DNA of 64,000 nucleotides from Niastella koreensis GR20-10 (GTDB lineage: Bacteria > Bacteroidota > Bacteroidia > Chitinophagales > Chitinophagaceae): the NCBI RefSeq assembly GCF_000246855.1, contig NC_016609.1:2046001-2110000 (forward strand). The letters are read 5' to 3'. This document shows, in pieces, positions 8,874 to 19,190 of this stretch. The position numbers and the translations under genes are program-made. Below the pieces are notes generated by a model that was given only the letters and a program-made list of their open reading frames with translations, did not search any database and had not been told where the DNA came from. The first letter of the stretch is position 1. Each line of letters begins with the position of its first letter.

Positions 8874-8907
8874 ATGCCGCCCCGAAAACCGGGACGGCAT
8901 TTTTTTA
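8874..8907. terminator. Hairpin terminator beside the large T9SS cargo gene
   Basis: ATGCCG (8874-8879) pairs with CGGCAT (8895-8900), with CCCG/CGGG inside, and seven T follow on the plus strand. The nearest gene end is the minus-strand stop at 8957, so it probably ends that transcript, where the T-run becomes the upstream A-run. It would read best as a plus-strand terminator. Confidence 0.6.
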
Positions 8908-8956
8908 TAGACTTCAGTTTGTGAGGCTTTCCCGGCGGCCGGAAACCGGAAACTGC

Positions 8957-11900
8957 TTACGGTATCACCAGTTTGGTAGTAACCGGTTTGCCATTCAATA
9001 CAGACAATTCCAGGATATAATTACCGGAAGGTAATTTGCGATCGGGTGTAATGGAAATCCGTTGATTGCCATTGGTGACCGATACTTTGGTATTATAAAC
9101 AGATTGTCCCAAATGATTGAACAGTTGTACCTGGTAATTACCTGTTGGTTCATTTACCAGTTGTACATTGATCAGTTTTCCGGTAACGGGATTGGGAAAC
9201 ACCCTGGTTTGAGCAGCTGTTACAGGCTGGCTGGAGCTTACGCGTGCACCCGGGCGTACGAACGTAATATAGTTCAGGTTGAACCCACCTGTTAACTCAA
9301 CGATCCGCAAGCTTTGTACCCCGGCCTGTAAGGCTGGTGTTGTTACCTGTACCGTTGTATAAGTTTGCCAGTTGCCGGTATTGGGAACGGCAATGGTTCC
9401 TGAAATATTCATGCCATTTAATTCCACATACAACTGGCTGCCATTGTTGGGCGACGACACGCGCGCCTGGATGGTATATACACCCGCTGTAGTAACGTTC
9501 ACGGTATATTTCATCCATTCATTGGCATTTGTCCAGCCCACATCATAACCACCTTCCCCACAGTTCTCAATATCAACACCCTCAGCAGGTCTGTATTGTC
9601 CGCCGGAGTTCACCGCGTCGGCATCATTATAGGCAATATCCTGTCCGCCTTTGTCAAAATCTTCCGCTTCAATTTTTCCGGGGATGGCTATGCTTTGAAC
9701 AGGATCGGCATTTACCTTGCCCCATACATACAGTTCATGTATTGACCAGTAGTTGCCTTTTGATCCTGTCTGCGTGATCCTGATATAACGGGCAGTTACA
9801 TCCGGGAACAGGATCAGCGTCATGCCGTCGGTACCGGTGCCGGAAGCGATGGGTCCTGTCCAGTTGGTGCTATCGGTAGAAACATATACCGTATAACCGG
9901 CAGGATTGTCGCTGGGACTTTGCGAATCATCCAGTACAATGCGATTGATGGTATTGGTCGTTTTCATGTCTGCCGTAAAGGTTTGACCAGGCGCCTGTGA
10001 GCCGTTGGTTGACCAGCGGGTAGCGGCATTGCTGTCGAGTGCGAATTTAGCATCGCCATTGGTGGCGGATGCGGTGGCCGTCCAACCCTTTCTGTCGAGC
10101 GCACCGGCCGTAGAGATCGACCAGTTATTGCCGAGGTTGTTCTTCCATAAGGCTGCGTTCGCCGGGTGAATGGCGGTACTGTCTATGATAGAACCGCGGG
10201 CCGACAAATGCGACTCCGTGCCTGCTGGCATTATAGACGCGTTGCCCCAAATTGAAGCGTTTTGCAGATTAACTGAACCTGATTGCGCATTGATCCACTG
10301 TGAACGGCCCGGGCTTTCGAAGTTGGCCATCTGCAGGTTAACGCTGCCGCCATTGAGTTGAATACCGTTGTAAGGATTACCCCAGTAATCGGAGTTAAAG
10401 AAACTGGCAGTTCCGGTAAAGCTGGGATTGGTAACAATATAACTGTTTCCGGAATCGCTTAATGAAACGTTCTGGGTGTTGATAAATGGAAATCCGGCAG
10501 CACCCATGCCATTAAAGTTGAACGATTTCCTGGTGCCATCAACACTCACGCCAAGGGCAGTACCGGAAGCGTTCGAGCCATCTGAAAGCAGGGTTAGGCC
10601 GTACGCAGCACCATACACGAAATCGTTATACAACGTTTCGTTCCGGCAATCGCCCAATTCCATCCAGCTTACGTTATCATAATTGTAGTTATACACGCGC
10701 GAGTCGCCATTGTTGGTTGGCGCATTGGCCCATGAGCCAAATTTCGATTCGGAGCCATTGGCGAAATAAATGGTATTGAAATGCAGGTTGTACACCCTGC
10801 CGCCGGTAGAAGTACCACCTACGCGAATGGCAGTATGAAATACATGCCCGGCGAGATAGTCTACATAATGGTTGTCGCACTTATTCGTGAACAGGTCAAC
10901 CCCATTGTAGCTGGCACGAATACCTACATTGATAATGTAGATATCGCTGCCCAATCCCTGAATGGTATAAGGATATACCGGGAAATTAGGAACGAGATCG
11001 CCCATTTGTTCGGGATAATTAAAAACAAGCCCGCGAATACCACTGCCTGCCGATAATCGCAGGAAGGGAGTACCGCCTGCATTACCCTTATCGGCATAGG
11101 CTTCCAGGATGCTGCCGGGGCCTGTAGGCGCACTGCTCACATCGTTGGCCCCTTTCAGTTCTACGTTGGTGGGAACGGTCAGGTGTCCTGATACCTTGTA
11201 GTGACCCGGAGGTAAAAACACAATACCACCGCCATCGGCGCCGGCCTGGTTCAGGGCGTTCTGAATAGCGGTTGTGTTGTCGGTAGTGCCATCAGCCTTT
11301 GCGTTATACGGGGCGGCTGTAGCCAGGTATAACACTTTCCTGGAAGGCATATGCATTTCGGCAGTAATGATAACGGGCACCGCCGGCATTTGTGGTAATG
11401 ACAGCGGCGCATCGTCAATACTGCTCAGATAATAAGAGTTATTTTGAAAATTGGAGCCGCTGCTATACCGGTTACCGGTAAGAATAGCCCGGCCATGGGC
11501 GCCAATTACGTTCTTCTGGTTGCCATTGTTGAAATCGCAATCGGAAGCAATGAAAGTACCGCCTGCAATATTTATTTTACCACTGCTGATGGTAGATTGT
11601 TTCAACAATACGTTACCGGGAACAGTAGAGTCGATGGAAATAGCATTGTTGGTGGCGGATATGTTACAGTTCTGCAACTGCAGCACGCCTTTTTTTGTAT
11701 AGGGGTTAAGAAAAAAACCGTTAGCACAGCCGGTTATAGTAACCTTCGAGAAGAGGAAGCCCACTGATTGCAGGCCATCTACCTGAACGGCGGTATTACA
11801 GTTGGAAAAGTTCAGGGAATAGTTACTGCCGTTAGAAAAAGAACCCGGATTGGCTACTGATTCAGACACCCAGTACCCCACATTATAACCTTCCACATTT

Positions 11901-12736
11901 ACGAAGGCTGTGTTGGTCCAGTCAATACGGCGCATGGTAATACCGGTACCGTTCTGTAATATCCAACTGGCATAGCCGCTGCCAGCAGCCGGTGCGTTTG
12001 GCAGACCGGAGCCGGCCCAGTACGCAGGAGAGAAGTCGAGGTATTGCACGCGGCCTACATCCACGATGTTGTCCAGCTGAATACCCTTGTGCAGGGGTGT
12101 ACCAAAAATATTCCAGATAACCGGACAGGTACCGCCGTTAGCTTCAGAAAACACAATACCATCATACGCATTTACCAGTGTTAGGTTTTTGGTATTGCAG
12201 AATTCATTACCAAAATAATTGGGCTGGCCAAACAGGATGGTAGTGGGGTAGGGAACAATGTTGTCGGGCAACTGTTCGGGGTACCAGATAGAAAGGTCCT
12301 GCACCTGGGCCGAAGGCTGCATAGTAATAAATGCGGCCGCATTGGTGTTGTTACGACCCGCATACGCCATAAGGATGGTGCCAACAAGCGGCTGGCCTTT
12401 TACGGGTTGTTGCCATTCGCCCCGCAGGGTAATGCCTTTGGGAATGGTCAGGTTGCCCTTGATCACATATTTTCCTTTAGGCACGAACAAGGTGCCGCCG
12501 CCCGCTTTACTCAGGGTGTTCAGCGAACGCTGGAAAATGTTGGTAACATCGGTGACCCCATCGCCGGTGGCGCCGGAATCGGCCACCGAGATGCCAATAA
12601 CCGGGGCATCAGCGGTGGGATAAGAAGGTGAGATCAAACGCCATTTTTGGGAAAAGGCCGGACAAGAACACATAAGGATAAGTGCGAGCAGGGACAATGT
12701 AATGCCCAGCTGCGCATGTGCCTGGTTGTTTTGCAT
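8957..12736 (-). CDS. T9SS cargo: two pectate-lyase-3 domains, discoidin, CBM6, sorting domain
   Basis: I take the ATG at 12736 (MQNNQAHAQ) because the signal peptide follows it; the frame continues up to 12787. The product has 1259 residues. Two tandem beta-helix domains begin with matching caps: DSGATGDGVTDVTNIFQRSL with GGGTLFVPKGKYVI, and KADGTTDNTTAIQNAL with GGGIVFLPPGHYKV. An F5/8 type C (discoidin) module follows at about 880-1010 (DSNAATRWSTNGSQAPGQ, ARYIRITQTGS). A CBM6 lies at about 1017-1163 (IEAEDFDKGG, GWTNANEWMKYTVNV). A type A T9SS sorting domain ends it (VFPNPVTGK, LPSGNYILEL, TKLVIP). It should be placed on or released from the cell surface to bind and perhaps cut a polysaccharide. 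Confidence 0.85.
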   Translation of the reverse strand: MQNNQAHAQLGITLSLLALILMCSCPAFSQKWRLISPSYPTADAPVIGISVADSGATGDGVTDVTNIFQRSLNTLSKAGGGTLFVPKGKYVIKGNLTIPKGITLRGEWQQPVKGQPLVGTILMAYAGRNNTNAAAFITMQPSAQVQDLSIWYPEQLPDNIVPYPTTILFGQPNYFGNEFCNTKNLTLVNAYDGIVFSEANGGTCPVIWNIFGTPLHKGIQLDNIVDVGRVQYLDFSPAYWAGSGLPNAPAAGSGYASWILQNGTGITMRRIDWTNTAFVNVEGYNVGYWVSESVANPGSFSNGSNYSLNFSNCNTAVQVDGLQSVGFLFSKVTITGCANGFFLNPYTKKGVLQLQNCNISATNNAISIDSTVPGNVLLKQSTISSGKINIAGGTFIASDCDFNNGNQKNVIGAHGRAILTGNRYSSGSNFQNNSYYLSSIDDAPLSLPQMPAVPVIITAEMHMPSRKVLYLATAAPYNAKADGTTDNTTAIQNALNQAGADGGGIVFLPPGHYKVSGHLTVPTNVELKGANDVSSAPTGPGSILEAYADKGNAGGTPFLRLSAGSGIRGLVFNYPEQMGDLVPNFPVYPYTIQGLGSDIYIINVGIRASYNGVDLFTNKCDNHYVDYLAGHVFHTAIRVGGTSTGGRVYNLHFNTIYFANGSESKFGSWANAPTNNGDSRVYNYNYDNVSWMELGDCRNETLYNDFVYGAAYGLTLLSDGSNASGTALGVSVDGTRKSFNFNGMGAAGFPFINTQNVSLSDSGNSYIVTNPSFTGTASFFNSDYWGNPYNGIQLNGGSVNLQMANFESPGRSQWINAQSGSVNLQNASIWGNASIMPAGTESHLSARGSIIDSTAIHPANAALWKNNLGNNWSISTAGALDRKGWTATASATNGDAKFALDSNAATRWSTNGSQAPGQTFTADMKTTNTINRIVLDDSQSPSDNPAGYTVYVSTDSTNWTGPIASGTGTDGMTLILFPDVTARYIRITQTGSKGNYWSIHELYVWGKVNADPVQSIAIPGKIEAEDFDKGGQDIAYNDADAVNSGGQYRPAEGVDIENCGEGGYDVGWTNANEWMKYTVNVTTAGVYTIQARVSSPNNGSQLYVELNGMNISGTIAVPNTGNWQTYTTVQVTTPALQAGVQSLRIVELTGGFNLNYITFVRPGARVSSSQPVTAAQTRVFPNPVTGKLINVQLVNEPTGNYQVQLFNHLGQSVYNTKVSVTNGNQRISITPDRKLPSGNYILELSVLNGKPVTTKLVIP

Positions 12737-12934
12737 AAAACAGGATTCTGGTTTTAAAATGAAAAAATGGTAGATAGTACGTGGCAAGAAACGTTGCGCT
12801 TATTAATTTTTGCTTAACGAGGTGATTAATTCAGCAATTTGTGGGCCGTTTTGGGGATATCTACATAGCATATTTATGCACCAGTTTTTATTGGAGAAAT
12901 TGTTAAATAGTGTTAAAGGCGCTATACTAAAATA

Positions 12935-12967
12935 TTTTCAATAAATCAATTTATTAGTATATCTTTG
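12935..12967 (+). promoter_or_regulatory. Promoter of the DEAD-box helicase gene with about 127-nt leader
   Basis: TATCTTTG at 12960-12967 fits TAnnTTTG exactly; a TTTT stretch at 12935-12938 lies 21 bp upstream in place of the -33 TTTG. The transcript would then carry an untranslated leader of about 120 nt up to the TTG at 13095. The whole gap 12737-13094 (358 bp, divergent) holds only this promoter, the leader and the upstream side of the cargo gene; no further gene is seen. Confidence 0.5.
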
Positions 12968-13094
12968 CACAACTTATTTCCTCCCTGCACCTATCTTGAT
13001 TTCGGGTTTTCAACATTTGTGAAGGTAAGATTCTAAGCCTGGAACCTGTTACATATCAACAGCTTACCTACTATTATTTATTAAATTTCAACCA

Positions 13095-14354
13095 TTGTCA
13101 TTTCAAAATTTAAACGTCATTGAGCCCATATTAAGAGCTCTTAACAACGAAGGTTATACAACTCCTACACCTATTCAGGAACAGGCAATTCCACTGGTTC
13201 TGCAACGTAAAGACCTATTCGGTTGTGCACGAACAGGCACCGGTAAAACGGCCGCTTTTGCCATTCCTGTGTTACAAATATTACATGAACAAAAGCAGGC
13301 TGCAAAAGCACCTGATAATACGATAAAAGCACTCATTCTTACTCCTACCAGGGAATTGGCTATTCAAATAAAGGAAAGCCTGGATGCCTACGGAAAGTTT
13401 ACCGGATTAAGACATGCAGTGATCTTCGGCGGCGTTTCGCAGCAGGCACAGGTGACCACCCTGCGCAGAGGCGTGGATATTTTAGTTGCCACACCCGGAC
13501 GTTTGCTCGATCTGATCGATCAGCGTTTTGTGAACCTGGGCAGTATCCGGTTATTGATCCTGGATGAAGCCGATCGTATGCTGGATATGGGGTTTGTGCA
13601 TGATGTTAAAAAGATCATGGCAAAAGTGCCTAAGCAAAGACAAACGCTATTCTTTTCTGCCACCATGGCCCCTGCAATTCGCCAATTGGCAAATACGCTT
13701 TTAACGAACCCTGTTAGTATAGAAGTAACGCCTGTTTCATCTACCGCTGAAACTGTTCGCCAGGCTGTTTATTTTGTTCCCAAAACCAGTAAGCAATCTT
13801 TGTTAAAGCATTTGCTGGCTGATACGGATATTCCTATGGCGTTGGTGTTTACACGTACCAAACATGGCGCCGACAGGGTAGCCAAGGAATTGAATAATTT
13901 CGGGATCAGCGCAGCTGCTATTCACGGTAATAAATCGCAACAAGCGAGGCAGACAGCTTTGCTGAAGTTCAGATCAAGGCAGATCCAGGTACTGGTAGCA
14001 ACGGATATTGCTGCAAGAGGTATAGATATTGATGAACTGTCGCATGTAATTAATTACGATCTGCCTGAAGTGGCCGAAACATATGTACATCGCATAGGCC
14101 GTACAGGACGCGCGGGTGCAAACGGGATGGCCGTTTCATTTTGCGACCAGGAAGAAAAAGCATACTTACGCGATATTGAAAAGCTGATCAAAAAATCAGT
14201 TCCTGTAATCAGCGAACATCCATTTAAGAATGTTACTAACGCTGGTAACAACCGGCCTGACTTCAAACCAACCGGTAACAATAACCAGTCGGCCAACCGT
14301 TCTTCAACCAGGAGCCGTAATAGGTCTGGTTTCAAAAGAGCTGTTAGATTTTAA
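13095..14354 (+). CDS. DEAD-box ATP-dependent RNA helicase, RhlE-like, TTG start
   Basis: 419 residues. The start codon is TTG: the conserved N-terminus SFQNLNVIEPILRALNNEGY begins right after it and no ATG lies in frame nearby. All helicase motifs are present: PTPIQEQAIP (Q motif), ARTGTGKT (Walker A), PTRELA, LDEADRMLDMGF (Walker B), SAT, and HRIGRTGRAG (motif VI). A basic Asn/Arg-rich tail (residues about 375-419) would bind RNA. RhlE-like helicases remodel ribosomal or mRNA structure and are commonly cold-induced in Bacteroidota. A long leader and a rare start codon suggest translational control. A perfect terminator follows. Confidence 0.9.
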   Translation: MSFQNLNVIEPILRALNNEGYTTPTPIQEQAIPLVLQRKDLFGCARTGTGKTAAFAIPVLQILHEQKQAAKAPDNTIKALILTPTRELAIQIKESLDAYGKFTGLRHAVIFGGVSQQAQVTTLRRGVDILVATPGRLLDLIDQRFVNLGSIRLLILDEADRMLDMGFVHDVKKIMAKVPKQRQTLFFSATMAPAIRQLANTLLTNPVSIEVTPVSSTAETVRQAVYFVPKTSKQSLLKHLLADTDIPMALVFTRTKHGADRVAKELNNFGISAAAIHGNKSQQARQTALLKFRSRQIQVLVATDIAARGIDIDELSHVINYDLPEVAETYVHRIGRTGRAGANGMAVSFCDQEEKAYLRDIEKLIKKSVPVISEHPFKNVTNAGNNRPDFKPTGNNNQSANRSSTRSRNRSGFKRAVRF

Positions 14355-14386
14355 TTCCGGAAGGATATCTACCTATTTTAATAAAG

Positions 14387-14418
14387 AAAGCTTCAGGCCT
14401 TTTAACCTGAAGCTTTTT
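14387..14418. terminator. Bidirectional terminator
   Basis: An 11-bp perfect stem AAAGCTTCAGG/CCTGAAGCTTT (14387-14397, 14406-14416) is followed by T residues and lies between convergent stops at 14354 and 14438. Confidence 0.9.
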
Positions 14419-14437
14419 TACATACCGGGTTTAGAAT

Positions 14438-16311
14438 TCACTCTTCGTCAACCTTAGCAGTAGCTTTCAGGTGCTCTGCTTTTTTCACCAGTTCCAGGAA
14501 TTCTTTTTTGTAGGCATCACTGTTATCATCGATACTACCGGTGGCCAAAGATTTTACCAGTTTATAATTGCTGCTTCCTTTGAACTCCGAATTTCTGAGC
14601 ACCATTCCAAAAGCCGCCACTGCCGAGGCAAAGCGCAGGTTATTACTGGCCGCCCGGGACTCGTCTTTTACCGACACTTCCATCAGGTTGCTTTTCTCTT
14701 CATCCGGCTTTTTATAACGGATCTTCACAAACATTAATTCATTGGAAAAGGAGGTGGATTGCTTTTTGGTTTTTTGACTTTGGTAACGCAAGGGATCAAT
14801 GGTTTCCAATTCATCGTCATCTGCTGCATTGGCCGGGATAATTTCGTACAAAGCAGTAACTGTATGATTGCTGCCCATATCGCCCGCATCTTTTTTATCA
14901 TTGTTAAAATCGGCTGCGGCAAGCATCCTGTTTTCATACCCAATAAGCCTGTATCCTTTTACCTGGGCAGGGTTGAATTCAATCTGCAGCTTTACATCTT
15001 TCGCAATGGTGAAAAGTGTTCCGCCAAATTCGCTGATCAGTACTTTTTTCGCTTCACTTAAATTATCGATGTAAGCATGATTGCCATTGCCTTTATCAGC
15101 CAGCTTTTGCATCTTCGCATCCTGGTAGTTGCCAGTGCCAAATCCAAGCACCGTAGGTATACGCCGGTGGAGCGTTCCTGCTCAATCAGGTTTTCCAGCT
15201 CATCATCACTGCTGGCGCCTACGTTAAAGTCACCATCGGTGCAAAGTATTACGCGGTTGTTGCCGGTTTTCAGGAAATTTTGTTGCGCAGTCTGGTAAGC
15301 GAGTTTTATCCCGGCGCCGCCTGCTGTTGATCCTCCGGCTTCCAGCGAATTGATCGCCTCCCTGATCTTGTATTTATCATTTGTAGAAGGCAGCACCAGA
15401 CCTGCATTGCCTGCATATACCACAATGGCAATTTTATCTTCGGACCGCAATTGTTCTGCTAATAAGCTCAACGACGATTTAACCAGCGGTAACTTATTTT
15501 CTTCCTCCATACTGCCACTTACATCGATGAGAAAAACGAGGTTGGAAGGAGGTAGTTTATCAACATCTATTTTCTTTCCCTGCAGCCCGATCATTACCAG
15601 TTGATGATTGTCGTTCCAGGGGCATTTTGCCGATTCCGTGGTTACTGCGAATGGTTTGTCATTGGAAGGTTGCGGATAATTGTATGAAAAGTAGTTGATC
15701 ATTTCTTCAATGCGGACAGCGCCCGGAGCAGGAAGCCGGCCATCATTGACCAACCGGCGAATATTACTGTACGACGCGGCATCAACATCGATAGAAAAAG
15801 TGGATAGCGGATGATCTGTGACTTGCTGAAATTCATTCTCCTTGATATTATCGTATCCTTCTCTGTTATAGTCTTCATCTTTGGGATGGCCTGAATTACG
15901 CGGTTGTCCGCTGACACTTACTCCTGCGACACTTCCCTGAAGTGCACTTGGTGCTACAGAACCTGTCACGTCTCTTCTTTTTTTTATTCCATAACCAACT
16001 ACCACCACTTCGTCAAGGCTTTTTATTGACGATTTGAGTTGTACATTGATCACTTTGTTTCCTTTGATCTGAATTTCCTGTGCATCGAGCCCCACTCTTG
16101 TAAAGACAAGGATTGATTTCTGATCCGGTACCTGTATTGAATAAAACCCATTTACATCGCTTACTGTACTTTTACCTGTACCCTTAATCGTGATGCTGGC
16201 GCCATTTAGCGGCGCGCCCTTTTCATCAGTGATTTTACCTGTAATGGTTATTTGTGCATGAAGCAAAGCCGTGCCTGCACACAGCAATAGCAGTGTTAAT
16301 AAAGTTTTCAT
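14438..16311 (-). pseudogene. YfbK-like VWA protein with N-terminal carboxypeptidase-regulatory domain, one frameshift
   Basis: The reading starts at the ATG at 16311 (signal MKTLLTLLLLCAGTALLHAQ; the frame continues upstream to 16347). Then come a carboxypeptidase-regulatory-like domain (ITGKITDEKGAPLNGASITI) with a TonB-plug-like end (LDEVVVVGYG), the von Willebrand N-domain, and a VWA domain with MIDAS DVSGS. Near 15154 the frame breaks: after GVYL the sense continues in the next frame as TVLGFGTGNYQDAKM if one base is restored (a T on the plus strand). The C-terminal DUF3520-like part then runs intact to 14438. Read through, the protein has about 625 residues, normal for the family. Both halves look well preserved, so this may be a recent mutation or a sequencing error. 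It follows the DUF5686 gene by 51 bp and may share its transcript. Confidence 0.75.
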
Positions 16312-16362
16312 TGGCTGTTTTAGAAACAGATGCAGGAGAAAAAGCAATTACATAAACCCGCC

Positions 16363-18909
16363 TTAAAATTGTACATGAAAACTCCCAAATACGCCGAATT
16401 TGGCAATGGGTGGTTGTTGCGGCCCGGTAGGCATATATGCCCTGTTTTTTAACCGCCATACAAGGTCTGCTCTGAAAAAGCGAAAGATATTATCCAAACC
16501 AGTACCCACTTCAACATAGGGTCTGGCTTGCAGCGACGTGAGCCGGTAATTGCTGTATTCCCGGCAATTTAATTTTTTGTTTTCAGGCGACAGGTCGCCA
16601 CACACAGCCTTGATATTCCAAAACTGCCGGACATTCACTTTTCGCATAAAGGGCAACAGGTTCAATAACTTCTTCTCAAAATTATGTTCTATGGAGAAGC
16701 CGGCATACCGGTCGCTGAAATATTCAAACCGGTTCATAAGGTTGAATGCCTGTTTGGAATAATAATAGGTCTCATTGCCCGGGTGTACTTCCAGTAACAT
16801 AAAAGGCAATGCGCCGCTCCAGATTTTTCCGGCATATGCCTGGTAGTCGATTTTGCCCCAACCGGTAAGCCGCAGGTGCTGGCTCATTGCAATATTCATT
16901 TTATGATATTTATACTGACCGCCAAACAATCCCTTCATCCCGGTCATATATTGCGCTTCCAATACAGGGGCTTTCCCAAAACGCCGGATGGTTTTGCGAC
17001 GGGTAACCAACTTCTTTTCACCGGGCGCATACCGTACGCTTAAAGAAAGCTCAGTATTGTCGATATCATTTTGATTTATAGAAAGCAGTTTTTTGGGTGG
17101 CAGTGGCGTAAAGGTTTCATAACTGGTACGGGTCATAAATATCCTGGCCGACAACCGGTTGCTCCATTCTTTGGTAATACCGGCTTTCACTTCATCTACC
17201 TCGAGAAATTTCTGACGAATGTTCGGCCGGCGTATCAACTGACTGAACATATTATCCATACTCACCCCATCGTCGTTCGGGGCCACGCCACCATTATCGA
17301 GGTCGTGCAGGTAAGATGCCTGAAAAGAATACCCGCTGTTGCCGGGTAATGTGTACCTGCCTTCTGCCTTGCCCTTTAGTTTGTGATCGCCCAGTCCATA
17401 GGCAATATAACTATGCAGGTACAGCGATTTACTGAATTGCTCGGTAGTACCAAGGTCGAACCGCAACCGCCATTTTTCAAGCTGGCTGGCGCTGATCCAT
17501 TTATACCAGGGACCAATTTCAATAATACCTATTTTTTTGCAGCCTCCTACAATAAAGCCCATGGTATTGGTGTATTGCTTAAACAGGGGTAATTGGCTAA
17601 GGGTATCTATCATCTTATATACCTTCTGTTCGCTGATGGTCAATGGTTCGGGGCGTTCCTGCTGCCAGTAATCCGCTGTGCGCATCCGGGCGCTGTCATT
17701 TACAGATACCTGTTCTTTTTCGGTATTGTTGTCAAGCAGCGCTGCAATGGCAGGGTCGTTAATATGAACATCTTTATAAGCAACGGTTTGATGTATCAGC
17801 AGGCTTTGCTTGTCTTTTTTGTGCAGGGAAATGTCTGCTATTATTTTGTCCTTTGAAAATACCCAGGTCCTGCTGTTGAGCTGCGTGAATTCCTGGGAGA
17901 TGGTCAACCGGTTAACATAGTTAATATTGGCAGTGGGCGAAATGTCAAATGTAACCTTTTGTATTGCCCAGGTAGGGCTGTATAACCAGCAATCACCTGA
18001 AAAGGTATTTTCACCTTCATGCCTGGGGGTAAAGAATAAATGCAGGTATTTTTTACCGCCATTCACCAGGGTATCTGCTGCTCTGAAATTATAATAAGCA
18101 TCGGCATGATTGCTGAATGGACTGATAAACTCTTTTCCGAACAACATAATGCTGTTTTCGTAAACATTTGTAGTGTGGTTAACCCCCTCTATAAATTGAA
18201 GTACTACATCGCTTTTGATCCCGGTGGTTTGAACAGCCAGGATCCTCTCTCTTTTTTTGCCGGGGTTACCGGAGGAAAAACATTTTGATAAAGTTTCGGT
18301 CATATAAACCGGCAGGTAGGGTTTACTGCCCGAAGTGTCCATATTGTCAAATACAAATTCAAATGGTTTTAAAACCCCATGTGTCAGTTTTTCGCGATTC
18401 ACATTGTTCAAACCCACTTCCAGCTTTTTATACAATTGATAAGAACTGTTATTGAAATTAGCAGGATTGTTGATGTCTTTGTGCTGCACCACTTTATTCC
18501 ACCAAAACAGCCCGCGGTTATACCGGCTTGAAACAACAACGCCATCAAACTGTTTGAGCGCTAACTCCACCAGCAAAGTGGCAGTATCGTTTTTTGAAAG
18601 GGGAATTTGCACCGTTGTAAACCCAACATGGCTGATAATGAGGGTGTCTTGTTCTGTGCCGGGCATTGACAGTTGGAAGCGCCCGGAACTATCTGTTAAA
18701 GCGCCTTTTTTAGTTTGTTTCCAGGAAATACTGGCAAAGGGAATAATCTCTTTAGACAAGCGGTTGATTACGAATCCATGGATCATCCTGTTCTGTGCCT
18801 GCAGGCCATTTGTTTCGCCCAACAGGCAACCAAACAACAATACAAGAAAGCAACAATGGGGAAAAGATAGATGGATACCGGCGGGCGTTGTCGGAACGCT
18901 CATAAGCAA
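16363..18909 (-). CDS. DUF5686/carboxypeptidase-regulatory outer-membrane protein
   Basis: 848 residues. A signal segment (FPHCCFLVLLFGCLLGETNG) leads into a carboxypeptidase-regulatory-like domain at about 40-125 (MIHGFVINRLSKEIIPFASI, DSSGRFQLSMPG, LIISHVGFTTVQIPL). Next are the DUF5686 region with YQLYKKLEVGLNNVNREKL and a C-terminal beta-barrel of alternating hydrophobic strands ending in aromatic FGVFGSFHVQF, the usual outer-membrane ending. Family members are of unknown function; a role in outer-membrane transport or assembly is only an inference. It is first in the minus-strand pair with the VWA gene. A start at the third residue (18903) is also possible. Confidence 0.8.
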   Translation of the reverse strand: MLMSVPTTPAGIHLSFPHCCFLVLLFGCLLGETNGLQAQNRMIHGFVINRLSKEIIPFASISWKQTKKGALTDSSGRFQLSMPGTEQDTLIISHVGFTTVQIPLSKNDTATLLVELALKQFDGVVVSSRYNRGLFWWNKVVQHKDINNPANFNNSSYQLYKKLEVGLNNVNREKLTHGVLKPFEFVFDNMDTSGSKPYLPVYMTETLSKCFSSGNPGKKRERILAVQTTGIKSDVVLQFIEGVNHTTNVYENSIMLFGKEFISPFSNHADAYYNFRAADTLVNGGKKYLHLFFTPRHEGENTFSGDCWLYSPTWAIQKVTFDISPTANINYVNRLTISQEFTQLNSRTWVFSKDKIIADISLHKKDKQSLLIHQTVAYKDVHINDPAIAALLDNNTEKEQVSVNDSARMRTADYWQQERPEPLTISEQKVYKMIDTLSQLPLFKQYTNTMGFIVGGCKKIGIIEIGPWYKWISASQLEKWRLRFDLGTTEQFSKSLYLHSYIAYGLGDHKLKGKAEGRYTLPGNSGYSFQASYLHDLDNGGVAPNDDGVSMDNMFSQLIRRPNIRQKFLEVDEVKAGITKEWSNRLSARIFMTRTSYETFTPLPPKKLLSINQNDIDNTELSLSVRYAPGEKKLVTRRKTIRRFGKAPVLEAQYMTGMKGLFGGQYKYHKMNIAMSQHLRLTGWGKIDYQAYAGKIWSGALPFMLLEVHPGNETYYYSKQAFNLMNRFEYFSDRYAGFSIEHNFEKKLLNLLPFMRKVNVRQFWNIKAVCGDLSPENKKLNCREYSNYRLTSLQARPYVEVGTGLDNIFRFFRADLVWRLKNRAYMPTGPQQPPIAKFGVFGSFHVQF

Positions 18910-19190
18910 TCTGTTTTGGCAGGGTTATAAGGATGATCTTTCCAAATTCGGGATAAGAAATAGTCAGTGTAAGGGATTTACTGTTTCTATTACAATAAAA
19001 CGATAATGCTGATAATACCCCTAGCGGCGGGATGCTGAATTGAAATATTTTTTTCTACAAGGCAAACAGGACGTATTGCCATTTCATTTGCCATTGACGG
19101 CTACACACATTTAAATAAATTATTACACTTACCCTCATTGCATGTTTCTGCTTAGGGTGTGGATTTTGTCATTATAAGCATCTCTGTTCA

